Below, in pieces: positions 48,006 through 56,779 of a DNA stretch of 64,000 nt. Numbering within the stretch: the stretch's first letter is position 1; each line of letters opens with the position of its first letter. The notes under the pieces were generated by a model that saw nothing but the letters and a program-made list of their open reading frames with translations, was not told the DNA's origin and made no database searches. The position numbers were made by a program, and so were the translations under genes. The stretch comes from an uncultured Lentisphaerota bacterium (GTDB lineage: Bacteria; Verrucomicrobiota; Kiritimatiellia; CAIQIC01), in assembly GCA_903912445.1 (NCBI GenBank), contig CAIWHP010000119.1, positions 1 through 64,000 of the forward strand. The letters are read 5' to 3'.

Positions 48006-50990
48006 ATGGCCTATCGCATTGAAATCGCTCTGAAGCGCGGCGTCCACGACGGGCGCGGCGCGGGCGTCGCCCATCGGGCGCGCAACTTTTTCCATTTGCC
48101 GGTGACGGGCTGCGCGACGCGCGACGTCTTCAAGGTGGATGTGGCGCTCGCGCCCAAGCAACTGCGCGAGGTGCAGCAGCTCTTCACCGACCCGGTCATC
48201 GCTCGCTCCGCCCTCGGCCGGCTCGCGGCGCCGGCGTTCGACTGGCTGGTCGAGACGGGCTTCAAGCCCGGCGTCACCGACAACCTCGGCCGCACGGCGC
48301 AGGAGGTGGTGACCGACGCGGTCGGCCGCCCGCTGACGGCGCAGGAAGGCGTCTATACCGGCGTGCAATACCTGCTCAAGGGCGCGCTGACCCGCGAGCA
48401 GGCGCAGCGGCTCGGCCGCGACCTGCTGGCGAACGAGCTGATCCAGTCCATCCGCGTTTTTTCGGCCGAGGAGTGGGCCGCCGCGCCGGTGGATGCCGAG
48501 CCGCCGGTGATCCGCGACCCGGCCGCCGTGCAGGTCCGCGCCTACGACCTCGGCGGCTCCGATGCCGACCTGATGCAGATCAGCCGCGAGGGCATCCTCT
48601 CGCTGAGCATCGAGGAATTGCACGCGATCCGCGACTACTTCAGGCGGCCGGCCGTGCTCGCCGCGCGCACGCAGCTGGGCCTCCCGGCGCAGCCGACCGA
48701 TGTCGAGCTCGAGTGCATCGCGCAGACCTGGAGCGAGCACTGCAAACACAAGATTTTCGCGGCGAACGTCCACTACGTCGATGACAAGGGCCGCGCGCAG
48801 ACGATCGACTCGCTGTTCAAGACCTTCATCCGCGCGGCGACGGAAAAGATCCGCAAGGACGTGGACTGGCTGGTCAGCGTCTTCACCGACAACGCGGGCA
48901 TCATCCGCTTCAGCGACCGCTACAACATCTCGTTCAAGTGCGAGACGCACAACAGCCCGTCGGCGCTCGATCCCTACGGCGGCGCGATCACCGGCATCGT
49001 CGGCGTCAACCGCGACCCGATGGGCACCGGCATGGGCTGCGAGCTCGTCTGCAACACCTGGGGCTACTGCTTCGGCTCGCCGTTCTACGCGGGCGACCTG
49101 CCCGCGGGCCTGATGCACCCGCGCCGCATCCGCGACGGCGTCCACCAGGGCGTGATCGACGGCGGCAACCAGAGCGGCATCCCGTGGACGCGCGGCTTCG
49201 AGCGGTTCGACGAGCGCTACCTCGGCAAGCCGCTGGTCTACTGCGGCACGATCGGCAAGATCCCGCGCGCGCTGCAGGGCCGGCCCTCCGAGCGCAAGGA
49301 AATCTTCCCCGGCGACGCGATCGTCATGTGCGGCGGCCGCATCGGCAAGGACGGCATCCACGGGGCGACGTTCTCCTCCGAGGAGCTGCGCCACGAGTCG
49401 CCGGCGCAGGCGGTGCAGATCGGCGACCCGATCACGCAGCGCAAGATGTACGAGTTCCTGATGGAGGCGCGCGACCTCGGCCTCTTCCGCGCGCTGACCG
49501 ACAACGGCGCGGGCGGCCTGAGCTCCTCGCTCGGCGAGATGAGCAGCATGAGCGGCGGCGCGGAGATCGACCTCGCGCTGGCGCCGCTGAAATACGAAGG
49601 CCTCCAGCCGTGGGAGATCCTGCTCTCCGAGGCGCAGGAGCGCATGAGCCTCGCCGTGCAGCCGGAGAACGTGGCCGCCCTCCTCGCGCTCGCGCGGCGG
49701 CGCGACGTCGAAGCCGACGTCATCGGCACGTTCACCGACAGCGGCGCGTTCGTGGTGAAGTTCGGCGACCGCTGCGTCGGCCGCCTGGAGATGGAGTTCC
49801 TGCACGAGGGCTGCCCGAAGATGCACATCGACGCGCGCTGGCAGCCGCCGCAGGTCGCCGCGCCCGCCCCGCTGCGCGCCGGCCCCCGCGACCGGGCGCT
49901 GCTCGGCCTGCTCGGCGCGCTCAACGTCTGCTCGAAGGAGTTCAAGTCGCGCCAGTACGATGGCGAGGTCAAGGGCCTCAGCGTCGTCAAGCCGTTCGTC
50001 GGCGTGCAGAGCGACATGCCCAGCGACGCGACTGTCATGAAGGTCGAGTACGATTCGCACGCCGGCATCATCCTCGCCGAGGGCATCAATCCTTTCTTCT
50101 CCGACCTCGACACCTACGCGATGATGGCCAGCGTGATCGACGAGGCCGTCCGCCGCGTCATCAGCGTCGGCGGCAAGCTCGGCTCGATCGCGGGCCTCGA
50201 CAATTTCTGCTGGCCCGACCCGGTACTCTCCGAGAAGACGCCCGACGGCCCCTACAAGATGGCGCAGCTCGTCCGCGCCAACCAGGCGCTCTACGACGTC
50301 TGCACCGCCTACCTCGTCCCGCCGATCTCCGGCAAGGACAGCATGAAGAACGACTCCGTCCGCGGCGGACGCAAGATCTCCATCCCGCCGACGGTGCTGT
50401 TCTCGACCATCGCGAAGATGGACGACGTGCGCAAGGCCGTGACCATGCCGTTCAAGCAGGCCGGCGACCCGATCTACGTCATCGGCCTGACCGCCGACGA
50501 GCTGGGCGCGTCGGAATTCCACCGCTGGCTCGCCGCCGAACAGGGCACGCCCACCAGCTACGGCGGCACCGTGCCCGGCCTCGACTTGATCCATGCGCTG
50601 GCCACCTACCGCACCCTGCACTCCGCGATCGAGGCCGGCCTGCTGCACAGCTCGCACACGCCGACGCTCGGCGGCCTGGCCGTCGCCTTCGCGCTCGCCG
50701 CGCTCGGCGGCGACCTCGGCGCGGAGATCAACCTCGACGCCGCGCCGCACCTCGGCACGCTGCGCGACGACGCGCTGCTGTTCGCCGAGTCCAACAGCCG
50801 CTTCGTCGTCACCTGTGCGCCGGAGCAGGCGGCCGCGCTTGAGGAAAAATTCCAGGGTCTGCCGTGCGCCCGCGTCGGCACCGTCACCGCCGCGCGGACG
50901 CTGACCATCCGCACCGCCGAGCGCCAGCTCGTGGCGAGCGACCTCGACGCGCTCCGCAAAGCCTTCAAGAAGACGCTGAACGGGATTTGA
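48006..50990 (+). CDS. purL: Phosphoribosylformylglycinamidine synthase, large subunit (PurL with fused PurS-like N-terminus)
   Basis: 994-aa FGAM synthase subunit acting at step 4 of purine synthesis with PurQ. It begins with a small PurS-like region (YRIEIALKRGVHDGRGAGV), then a linker domain. AIRS-type repeats carry TWSEHCKHKIF, KCETHNSPSALDPYGGAITG, TDNGAGGLSSSLGEMSSMSG and the second half from VMKVEYDSHAGIILAEGINP, PPISGKDSMKND and LGGLAVAFALAALGGD. The glutaminase is not fused and is encoded next as purQ, giving a two-gene system intermediate between the long PurL and the PurSLQ type. AGGTGA precedes ATG 48006; purQ starts one base after its stop. Confidence 0.95.
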   Translation: MAYRIEIALKRGVHDGRGAGVAHRARNFFHLPVTGCATRDVFKVDVALAPKQLREVQQLFTDPVIARSALGRLAAPAFDWLVETGFKPGVTDNLGRTAQEVVTDAVGRPLTAQEGVYTGVQYLLKGALTREQAQRLGRDLLANELIQSIRVFSAEEWAAAPVDAEPPVIRDPAAVQVRAYDLGGSDADLMQISREGILSLSIEELHAIRDYFRRPAVLAARTQLGLPAQPTDVELECIAQTWSEHCKHKIFAANVHYVDDKGRAQTIDSLFKTFIRAATEKIRKDVDWLVSVFTDNAGIIRFSDRYNISFKCETHNSPSALDPYGGAITGIVGVNRDPMGTGMGCELVCNTWGYCFGSPFYAGDLPAGLMHPRRIRDGVHQGVIDGGNQSGIPWTRGFERFDERYLGKPLVYCGTIGKIPRALQGRPSERKEIFPGDAIVMCGGRIGKDGIHGATFSSEELRHESPAQAVQIGDPITQRKMYEFLMEARDLGLFRALTDNGAGGLSSSLGEMSSMSGGAEIDLALAPLKYEGLQPWEILLSEAQERMSLAVQPENVAALLALARRRDVEADVIGTFTDSGAFVVKFGDRCVGRLEMEFLHEGCPKMHIDARWQPPQVAAPAPLRAGPRDRALLGLLGALNVCSKEFKSRQYDGEVKGLSVVKPFVGVQSDMPSDATVMKVEYDSHAGIILAEGINPFFSDLDTYAMMASVIDEAVRRVISVGGKLGSIAGLDNFCWPDPVLSEKTPDGPYKMAQLVRANQALYDVCTAYLVPPISGKDSMKNDSVRGGRKISIPPTVLFSTIAKMDDVRKAVTMPFKQAGDPIYVIGLTADELGASEFHRWLAAEQGTPTSYGGTVPGLDLIHALATYRTLHSAIEAGLLHSSHTPTLGGLAVAFALAALGGDLGAEINLDAAPHLGTLRDDALLFAESNSRFVVTCAPEQAAALEEKFQGLPCARVGTVTAARTLTIRTAERQLVASDLDALRKAFKKTLNGI

Positions 50991-50991
50991 A

Positions 50992-51792
50992 ATGAACCCA
51001 AAAATCTTGATCATCACCGGCTATGGCCTCAACTGTGAGGCGGAATCGCACCACGCGTGGACGCTGGCCGGCGCCGCGCCGGAACTGGTCCACCTCAACG
51101 ACCTGATTGAACGGCCCGCGCGCCTGCACGACTACGCCGGACTGATGTTCATCGGCGGCTTCTCCTACGGCGATCACATGGGCTCCGGCCTGGCCTTCGG
51201 CGCGCGCGTCCGCCACCACATGCAGGCCGACCTCGCGAGGTTCATCGCCGACGGCAAGCTGATCCTCGGCGTCTGCAACGGCTTCCAGATCATGACCAAG
51301 CTGGGCCTGCTGCCGGGCCTCGACGGCGACTACTTCACGCAAAAGGTAGCGCTGATGCACAACGACTGCGGCGCGTTCCAGAATTTCTGGGTCACGCTGC
51401 GGTTCGAGGAAAAGTCGCCGTGCGTCTTCACGCGCAACCTCGACCTGATGCCCCTGCCGATCCGCCACGGCGAGGGCAAGGTCTTCACGCTCGATCACGC
51501 GCTGCTCGAGCGCATCGAAGAGCTCGGCTGCGTGCCGTGCCGCTACGCCGACCCCGCGACCGGCGCGGCGACGGACAAATTCCCGCTCAACCCGAACGGC
51601 TCGCTCAACGCCATCGCCGGCCTGTGCGACCCGACCGGCCGCGTGTTCGGCCTGATGCCGCACCCGGAAGCCTACCTCTTCCCGGAAAACCATCCGCAGT
51701 GGGACCTGCAGAAGCTGCGCGGCACGCTTCCGGCGCAGGGCGCCGGCCTGAAGTTGTTCCAGAACGCCGTGGCCTTCCTCAAGGCGACGTGA
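50992..51792 (+). CDS. purQ: Phosphoribosylformylglycinamidine synthase, glutaminase subunit (PurQ)
   Basis: 266-aa class I glutamine amidotransferase that feeds ammonia to PurL. The nucleophile cysteine is in LILGVCNGFQIMTKLGLLPG (about residue 95), and the His-Glu of the triad in LMPHPEAYLFPENHPQW near residue 225. GFSYGDHMGSG is the oxyanion-region match. It is longer than Bacillus-type PurQ, with additional residues around KLRGTLPAQGAGLKLFQ. It follows purL by one base, so the pair is co-translated. A pair of TTTTCC-type palindromes begins two bases after its stop. Confidence 0.95.
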   Translation: MNPKILIITGYGLNCEAESHHAWTLAGAAPELVHLNDLIERPARLHDYAGLMFIGGFSYGDHMGSGLAFGARVRHHMQADLARFIADGKLILGVCNGFQIMTKLGLLPGLDGDYFTQKVALMHNDCGAFQNFWVTLRFEEKSPCVFTRNLDLMPLPIRHGEGKVFTLDHALLERIEELGCVPCRYADPATGAATDKFPLNPNGSLNAIAGLCDPTGRVFGLMPHPEAYLFPENHPQWDLQKLRGTLPAQGAGLKLFQNAVAFLKAT

Positions 51793-51793
51793 C

Positions 51794-51845
51794 GGTTTTC
51801 CAAGGCCTGGAAACCGGCGCCGTTGATTTTCCAACCCTTGGACAA
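51794..51845. repeat. Paired TTTTCC-N7-GGAAAA palindromes
   Basis: The first has extended arms GGTTTTCC and GGAAACC; the second is imperfect (GGACAA). Centres are about 51805 and 51836 (31 bp apart), directly downstream of purQ. Confidence 0.88.
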
Positions 51846-51928
51846 CGGACGTACGGCGCCGGCCCGCAGCGTAGATTTGCGCGCCGGGCCGGAACCCACT
51901 ATGTTCCCGCCGCACAAGGGAGCTTGTC

Positions 51929-52918
51929 ATGGCTGATGCCTGGGTCGTGCTCAACAAAATCGCGGTGATGTTCCTCGTCATGCTGGCGGGCTGGCTGCTG
52001 TGCCGGCGCGGTCTGCTCGCGGCGCCCTTCCAGAGCGCGCTGGGCCGGCTGGTCGTGGACGGCACGTTCCCCGCGCTGGTGTTCACCCAGATGCTGACGA
52101 CGGTCAGCCGCGACTCGCTGCGCGCGAGCCTGTGGATTCCCATGCTCGGCCTGCTGGTGATGGCGCTGGCCTCGGGCATCGGGCTGCTCGCGGCGCGCGG
52201 TGTCCGGGAAAAAAGCCAGCGCGGCACCTTCGCCTTCCTCGCCGGCATGCCCAACTGGGTCTATCTGCCCCTGCCGATCGTGCAGGGCCTCTTCGGCACC
52301 GAGGGCGTGCGCACCGTCCTGCTGTTCAACCTGGGCGCGCAGATCTTCCTCTGGACCGGCAGCGTGGCGCTGATCCGCGGCAAGCTCGAGCGCAGCGATC
52401 TAAAGCAGCTGGCGTTCAATCCCGGTCTGCTGGCGACCCTCGCCGGCATTGCCGTCGCCCTGCTCGTGCCCGGCGCCAGCACGTGGGGCAGCGCGGCGGG
52501 CGACGCGGGCGCGGGCTGGTGGGCCGGCATCGCCGTGCAGGCGTTGACGCTGGTGGGCAGCCTGACCATCCCGCTCTCGCTGCTCGTCACCGGCGCGCAG
52601 CTAAGCGGCCTGGCCTGGGACGACCCCGGGCATCGCGGCCCGGTGGCCGGCGTGGTCGTGCTGCGCCTCGCCATCGCGCCGGCTGTGACGATTGTGCTGC
52701 TGCACGCGGCCGTGCAGGCCGGCCTGCCGCTGACCGACATTGCGCGCCACACCATCTTCCTTATCGCCGCCATGCCCGTCGCGATCAGCTGCAGCATGTT
52801 CGCCGAGCGTTTCGGCGGCGATATCCGCCTGAGCGCCGCGAGCATCTTCGCCAGCACGCTCTTGAGCCTGGCCTCGGTCCCGGCGCTCTATGCCGCGATC
52901 CGCGCGCTGGGCTGGTGA
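51929..52918 (+). CDS. AEC (auxin efflux carrier)-family transporter
   Basis: 329-aa integral membrane permease with about ten helices in two five-helix halves. The first half contains VMFLVMLAGWLLCRRGLL and LVVDGTFPALVFTQMLT, with the proline-broken helix; the second contains LTLVGSLTIPLSLLVTGAQL and ending helices around TIFLIAAMPVAISCSMFAERFGGD, a family hallmark. Members move organic anions or amino acids; substrate unknown. AAGGGAG precedes ATG 51929. No obvious metabolic link to purL-purQ. Confidence 0.88.
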   Translation: MADAWVVLNKIAVMFLVMLAGWLLCRRGLLAAPFQSALGRLVVDGTFPALVFTQMLTTVSRDSLRASLWIPMLGLLVMALASGIGLLAARGVREKSQRGTFAFLAGMPNWVYLPLPIVQGLFGTEGVRTVLLFNLGAQIFLWTGSVALIRGKLERSDLKQLAFNPGLLATLAGIAVALLVPGASTWGSAAGDAGAGWWAGIAVQALTLVGSLTIPLSLLVTGAQLSGLAWDDPGHRGPVAGVVVLRLAIAPAVTIVLLHAAVQAGLPLTDIARHTIFLIAAMPVAISCSMFAERFGGDIRLSAASIFASTLLSLASVPALYAAIRALGW

Positions 52919-53000
52919 CGCACGGTTGACAAAAGGGAGGCGCTTGATTAGCGTCGCGCCAACAGCCGGACGTACACCGCCGGCCGTGGAGAAAACGAAC

Positions 53001-53879
53001 ATGATGCCAGTTCCTTCGTCGTTCAGCCGCCGCAACCTCCTCAAGCTCATGGGCGCCACCGCCGCCGCGCTCGCCGCCGGGCCCGCCAGCCTGCGCGCCG
53101 CCGACGCCGCCCCGCTCCAGCTCAAGGGCCGCATCAAGCAGGGCCTCTGCATGGGCGCGCTGCGCGGCATCAAGGATTTCGAGGAAATCTGCAAGATCTG
53201 CGTCCGGCTCGGCATCAAGGGCATCGATTTCACCGGCCCGAAAGAGTGGGAGACGATGAAGAAGTACGGCCTGGTCGGCACGCTGTCCCGCAGCGGCACG
53301 CTGAAGAGCGGCTTCAATCACAAGGAGAACCATGCCGAGGCGCTCGCCAGCCTGCGCAAGGCGATCGAAGAGACCTCGGCCGCCGGCTTCCCGAACGTCA
53401 TCTGCTTCTCCGGCAACCGCGCCGGCCTGAGCGACGAGGAAGGCCTCGTCAACTGCGTCGCGGGCCTCAAGCAGGTCGCCGCCTTGGCCGAGGAGAAGAA
53501 GGTCAACGTCTGCATGGAGCTGCTCAACAGCAAGCGCAACCACAAGGACTACCAGTGCGACCACACTGCCTGGGGCGTCGAGATGTGCAAGCGCGTCGGC
53601 TCCGAGCGCATCAAGCTCCTCTACGACATCTATCACATGCAGATCATGGAGGGCGATGTCATCGCCACGATCAAGGAAAGCGTCAAGTACATCGGCCACA
53701 TGCATACCGCCGGCAATCCCGGCCGCCACGAAATTGACGATACGCAGGAGCTGTTCTATCCCGCGATCATGCGCGGCGTCGTCGATTCCGGCTACCAGGG
53801 CTACGTCTCGCACGAGTACACGCCCACGCGCGACGCGGTGGCCTCGCTCGAACAGTCCGTCCGCCTCTGCGACGTTTAA
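53001..53879 (+). CDS. Exported sugar phosphate isomerase/hydroxypyruvate isomerase-like TIM barrel
   Basis: 292-aa protein of the xylose-isomerase-like family, close in motif to hydroxypyruvate isomerases. The Tat signal is FSRRNLLKLMGATAAALAAG. Metal-site segments are VNVCMELLNSKRNHKDYQCD (Glu), IKLLYDIYHMQIMEGDV (Asp/His), YIGHMHTAGNPGRHEIDD (His) and GYVSHEYTPTRD (Glu). All expected metal ligands appear present, suggesting an active enzyme. ATG 53001 has GGAG about 9 nt upstream; the longer start at 52890 lies in the AEC gene. A strong intrinsic terminator follows at 53899. Confidence 0.85.
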   Translation: MMPVPSSFSRRNLLKLMGATAAALAAGPASLRAADAAPLQLKGRIKQGLCMGALRGIKDFEEICKICVRLGIKGIDFTGPKEWETMKKYGLVGTLSRSGTLKSGFNHKENHAEALASLRKAIEETSAAGFPNVICFSGNRAGLSDEEGLVNCVAGLKQVAALAEEKKVNVCMELLNSKRNHKDYQCDHTAWGVEMCKRVGSERIKLLYDIYHMQIMEGDVIATIKESVKYIGHMHTAGNPGRHEIDDTQELFYPAIMRGVVDSGYQGYVSHEYTPTRDAVASLEQSVRLCDV

Positions 53880-53898
53880 GGAACTCCTGTTGAAGACG

Positions 53899-53934
53899 CG
53901 ACAGCCCGGTCACAAAACCGGGCTGTCGTTTTTT
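53899..53934 (+). terminator. Rho-independent terminator
   Basis: 11-bp perfect stem CGACAGCCCGG / CCGGGCTGTCG with loop TCACAAAA, followed by TTTTTT. It ends the unit closing with the isomerase-like gene. Confidence 0.93.
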
Positions 53935-54009
53935 CGGCCAGGGCGCGCCGGGCGGGTGGCTTGTTTTTCTCTTCACTTCGCCGGGGCCGCTCATTATCCT
54001 GCGCGCACT

Positions 54010-54864
54010 ATGAAGCACTTCATCTGCTCCCTCGCCCTCGGTGTCACCGCGCTCGGCCTGCTGGCCGTTCCCCTCCACGCCGGTTCGTTCAACGGCCCCA
54101 TCGGCCTGCAGCTCTACAGCCTGCGCGCCGATTTTCCCAAGGACGTGCCCGGCACGCTCAAGCTGGTGCAGAAACTCGGCTTCAAGGAAGTGGAGCTGGC
54201 CGGCACCTACGGGCTCAAGCCGGAGGCGTTCAAGAAGCTGCTCGACGCGCACGGCTTCCTGCCCATCGCCGCGCACTTTCCGTTCGACAAGCTGCGCAAC
54301 GATCCTGAAAGCGTCGCGCGCGAGGCGCAGGCGCTGGGCCTGAAGTACGCCGGCGTGGCGTGGATCCCGCACAAGGGCGCGTTCGACGAGCAGCAGGCGC
54401 GCGCCGCGGCCGCCGTCTTCAACAGCGCGGGCAAGGTCTTCGCGAAGTACGGCATCAAGGCCTTTTATCACGTCCACGGCTACGAGTTCGCGCCGCTCGG
54501 CGACGGCACCGCGTTCGATGTGCTGATGAAGGAGACCGATCCCCAGTACGTGACGTTCGAGATGGACATCCTCTGGGTCTTCTTCCCCGGCCAGGATCCG
54601 GTGAAGTTGCTGGAAAAATATCCGACGCGCTGGGAACTGATCCACCTCAAGGACCTCAAGAAGGGCGTGAAGACCGGCGACCATACCGGCCACACGGATG
54701 TGAAAAACGATGTCGCCATCGGCTCCGGCCAGATGGACTATCCGTCGATCCTCAAGACGGCGCAGAAGCTCGGCATCAAGCACTACTTCATCGAGGACGA
54801 GTCGCCGTCCGTCCACGAGCAGCTGCCGAAGAGCCTCGAGTTCCTGAAAAACGTAACATGGTGA
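54010..54864 (+). CDS. Secreted sugar phosphate isomerase/epimerase-like TIM barrel
   Basis: 284-aa protein with a Sec signal peptide (MKHFICSLALGVTALGLLAV, cleavage near HAG). Barrel segments are IGLQLYSLRADFPKDVPGTL, LGFKEVELAGTYGL, IKAFYHVHGYEFAPLGDG, VTFEMDILWVFFPGQDPVKL and ELIHLKDLKKG, with the metal-type Glu/Asp/His positions mostly kept. The fold is the same as the gene at 53001 but the sequence is distinct, so it is a diverged paralogue. It lies after the terminator and is probably transcribed separately, together with the aldo/keto reductase-like gene 24 bp downstream. Confidence 0.8.
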   Translation: MKHFICSLALGVTALGLLAVPLHAGSFNGPIGLQLYSLRADFPKDVPGTLKLVQKLGFKEVELAGTYGLKPEAFKKLLDAHGFLPIAAHFPFDKLRNDPESVAREAQALGLKYAGVAWIPHKGAFDEQQARAAAAVFNSAGKVFAKYGIKAFYHVHGYEFAPLGDGTAFDVLMKETDPQYVTFEMDILWVFFPGQDPVKLLEKYPTRWELIHLKDLKKGVKTGDHTGHTDVKNDVAIGSGQMDYPSILKTAQKLGIKHYFIEDESPSVHEQLPKSLEFLKNVTW

Positions 54865-54888
54865 ACACCGTCACGCGAAGGTGAGTCC

Positions 54889-55830
54889 GTGAAATCAAAT
54901 CTGTCACGTCGGAATTTTCTGGCGGGTTCCCTGCTGGGCGCCGCGGCGGTGGCGGGTGTGCGCGCGGAGCCGGCCGGCACAGGCAGCCTGCCCAAGGGCA
55001 AGCTCGGCACCTTGGAGCTGTCGCGGCTCATCCTCGGCACCAACATCATCACGCACCACGTGCATTCCCGCCGCCTGAATTTCGTCAACAACCTGGAGCG
55101 GAAATACAACACCGACGAGAAGGTGCAGGAGACCTTTGCGCTGGCCCAGGCACACGGCGTCAACACGTTCATGACGCACCACGACCAGAAGGTGATGGTG
55201 CTGTTTCGGGAATTCCGCGACCGTCGCGGCGGCAAGATGAACTGGCTCGTCGCGCCCGACCCCAGCGAGAGCCGGAAGGAAGCGGACTTCAAGCGCGCGG
55301 TCGAGGAGCTCGTGAACCTCGGCGTGGACGCGCTCTATCTGCACGGCGCCACGGCCGACCCGCTGGTGCAGAAGGGCAACGTCGCGCAGGTCGCCAAGCT
55401 GGTGGACATCATGAAGGCGACCGGCCTGCCCGTGGGCGTGGCGGCGCACGATCTCAAGACGGTGCAAGCCTGCGTCGCGGCGAAAATGCCCGTGGACTAC
55501 TGGGTGAAGACCTTCCACCACCTCAACTATCCCACCGCGCCGCGGCCGGAGGAGATCAAGGGCCCGACCGAGGAAGTGCCGCACGGCTACTGGTGCAGCC
55601 ACCCGGCGGAGACCGCCGCCTTCATGAGCTCCCTGCCGCAGCCGTGGATCGCCTACAAGGTGATGGCCGCCGGCGCGATCCCGCCGCGCGATGCCTTTGA
55701 TTACAGCTACCGCAATGGCGCGGACTTCATCCTGGCCGGGATGTTCGATTTCGAGATCGCCGAGGACGCGGAAATCACGCGCGACGTGCTCGCGCGACTC
55801 GGCCAACGCGAACGTCCGTGGCGGGGCTGA
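54889..55830 (+). CDS. Tat-exported aldo/keto reductase-like protein
   Basis: 313-aa protein starting GTG at 54889 with AAGGTGAG upstream. The Tat signal is LSRRNFLAGSLLGAAAVAGV. The mature start LGTLELSRLILGTNIITHHV resembles aldo/keto reductases, and the barrel continues with LAQAHGVNTFMTHHDQKV, LVNLGVDALYLHGATADPLV and YKVMAAGAIPPRDAFDYSYR. I do not see the full Asp-Tyr-Lys-His catalytic tetrad, so it may be a non-classical or redox-inactive member. Gene order suggests co-expression with the isomerase-like protein before it. Confidence 0.7.
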   Translation: MKSNLSRRNFLAGSLLGAAAVAGVRAEPAGTGSLPKGKLGTLELSRLILGTNIITHHVHSRRLNFVNNLERKYNTDEKVQETFALAQAHGVNTFMTHHDQKVMVLFREFRDRRGGKMNWLVAPDPSESRKEADFKRAVEELVNLGVDALYLHGATADPLVQKGNVAQVAKLVDIMKATGLPVGVAAHDLKTVQACVAAKMPVDYWVKTFHHLNYPTAPRPEEIKGPTEEVPHGYWCSHPAETAAFMSSLPQPWIAYKVMAAGAIPPRDAFDYSYRNGADFILAGMFDFEIAEDAEITRDVLARLGQRERPWRG

Positions 55831-55878
55831 GCCGGGCGCCGCGGATTCCAAGTCTGACGGAAGCGCTAGCGCCAGTTG

Positions 55879-56023
55879 CGCCGGGTCGGGGACCCAGCCT
55901 TCCATGAAAAGCGCAGCCGGTTTGTAGGCCGCGTGACCTCACGCGGCGTCTGGTTCAATTTTATGGGTGACACCAGACCTTGGAAAGCTCTCAAGCGTGC
56001 AGGCCGGGTCTCCGACCCGGCGC
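55879..56023. repeat. Cluster of three R4-type hairpins
   Basis: GCCGGGTCGGGGACCCAGCC (55879-55900), TGTAGGCCGCGTGACCTCAC (starting 55923) and AGGCCGGGTCTCCGACCCGG (starting 56001). They fill most of the spacer between the convergent genes. Confidence 0.75.
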
Positions 56024-56102
56024 ACCACAACCGCCCTTCCAACCCAACATGAGACCGAAGGCGATCTTCCGAGCGCTTGACAGGGTGGCCTGGTGTGGTT
56101 GT

Positions 56103-56779
56103 TCATCGGGCCGTGGACGCGCCGCCACCCGTCAGCTCACAACGAAAACCGAGGTCATCGCTGTATTTCCCGGGACTACGGGCCAAGCGGTGTGCGGATA
56201 GTAACTGGACACGGCTATCACTGGACCACGAAGCGCCACGCCTCGCACTAGGACCACCCTTGCCGTAAAGAGGTTCATCACACCATTGCCAAACATTCCC
56301 ACTCATATCGTAGAGGCCATAGTGATTCGCGGGAAAACTGCCGCCAGGGCTAGTGTGTTCAAACGCATCAACATTCAGCTTTGCGCCATAGTTGCCCGCG
56401 CCGTGCGCGGAGGCCATTGCGGGCCCCACGGAAATACGCCGCCAACTTTTGCGCCATGCTCTTTAGGGGTACTGCCGGTTTCGTTTTCCAAGCTCACTGC
56501 CGTACTCCACTCACAGTCCGTCGCTGGACGATATCCTTGAGACGAGGTCAGAGCGCCTGCGCGCCGTTTTTCCCGTGAGCCAAGCGCAGACTGGTTTGAC
56601 GTCGTCCCAACTGACGTTTACCGCGGATGTGTCGGTCCTTGCTCAAAGTTAGGTTTATTCCAAGAACGCCCCGTGGCGATGATGAAGGCTTGGTAGTCCT
56701 GTACGCGCATATCCCAGATCGAGACCTGCCCCGTTGTGCCCGGCATCGGCACGAAGATCATGCCGAGACTGTTGGTCCA
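56103..56779 (-). pseudogene. Decayed second FGE-sulfatase (SUMF1-like) domain, continuing in frame from the TIR-FGE gene
   Basis: Directly after the TAG of the TIR-FGE gene the same frame reads WTNSLGMIFVPMPGTTG and DYQAFIIATGRSWNKPNFEQ, a normal FGE-domain start. A frame break at about 56618 leads to VNVSWDDVKPVCAWLTG, another near 56553 to GYRPATDCEWSTAVSLENET and VGGVFPWGPQWPP, and a third near 56415 to GAGNYGAKLNVDAFEHTSPG, YDMSGNVWQWCDEPLYGKG and SDDLGFRCE, ending at 56103. All parts of one FGE domain are present in order, in about four frames. It is therefore a recent wreck. Positions corresponding to the catalytic cysteines read VQLLSAH, so it was probably a binding-type rather than a cysteine-oxidising FGE. 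Confidence 0.85.

Noticed and set aside
47988-51017. 1009-aa minus-strand frame opposite purL
   Set aside because: Low-complexity Arg/Ala/Asp-rich shadow of purL with no recognisable domain.
52890-53001. Longer start for the isomerase-like protein at 53001
   Set aside because: It would place non-signal residues before a clear Tat motif and overlap the AEC gene; GGAG precedes 53001.
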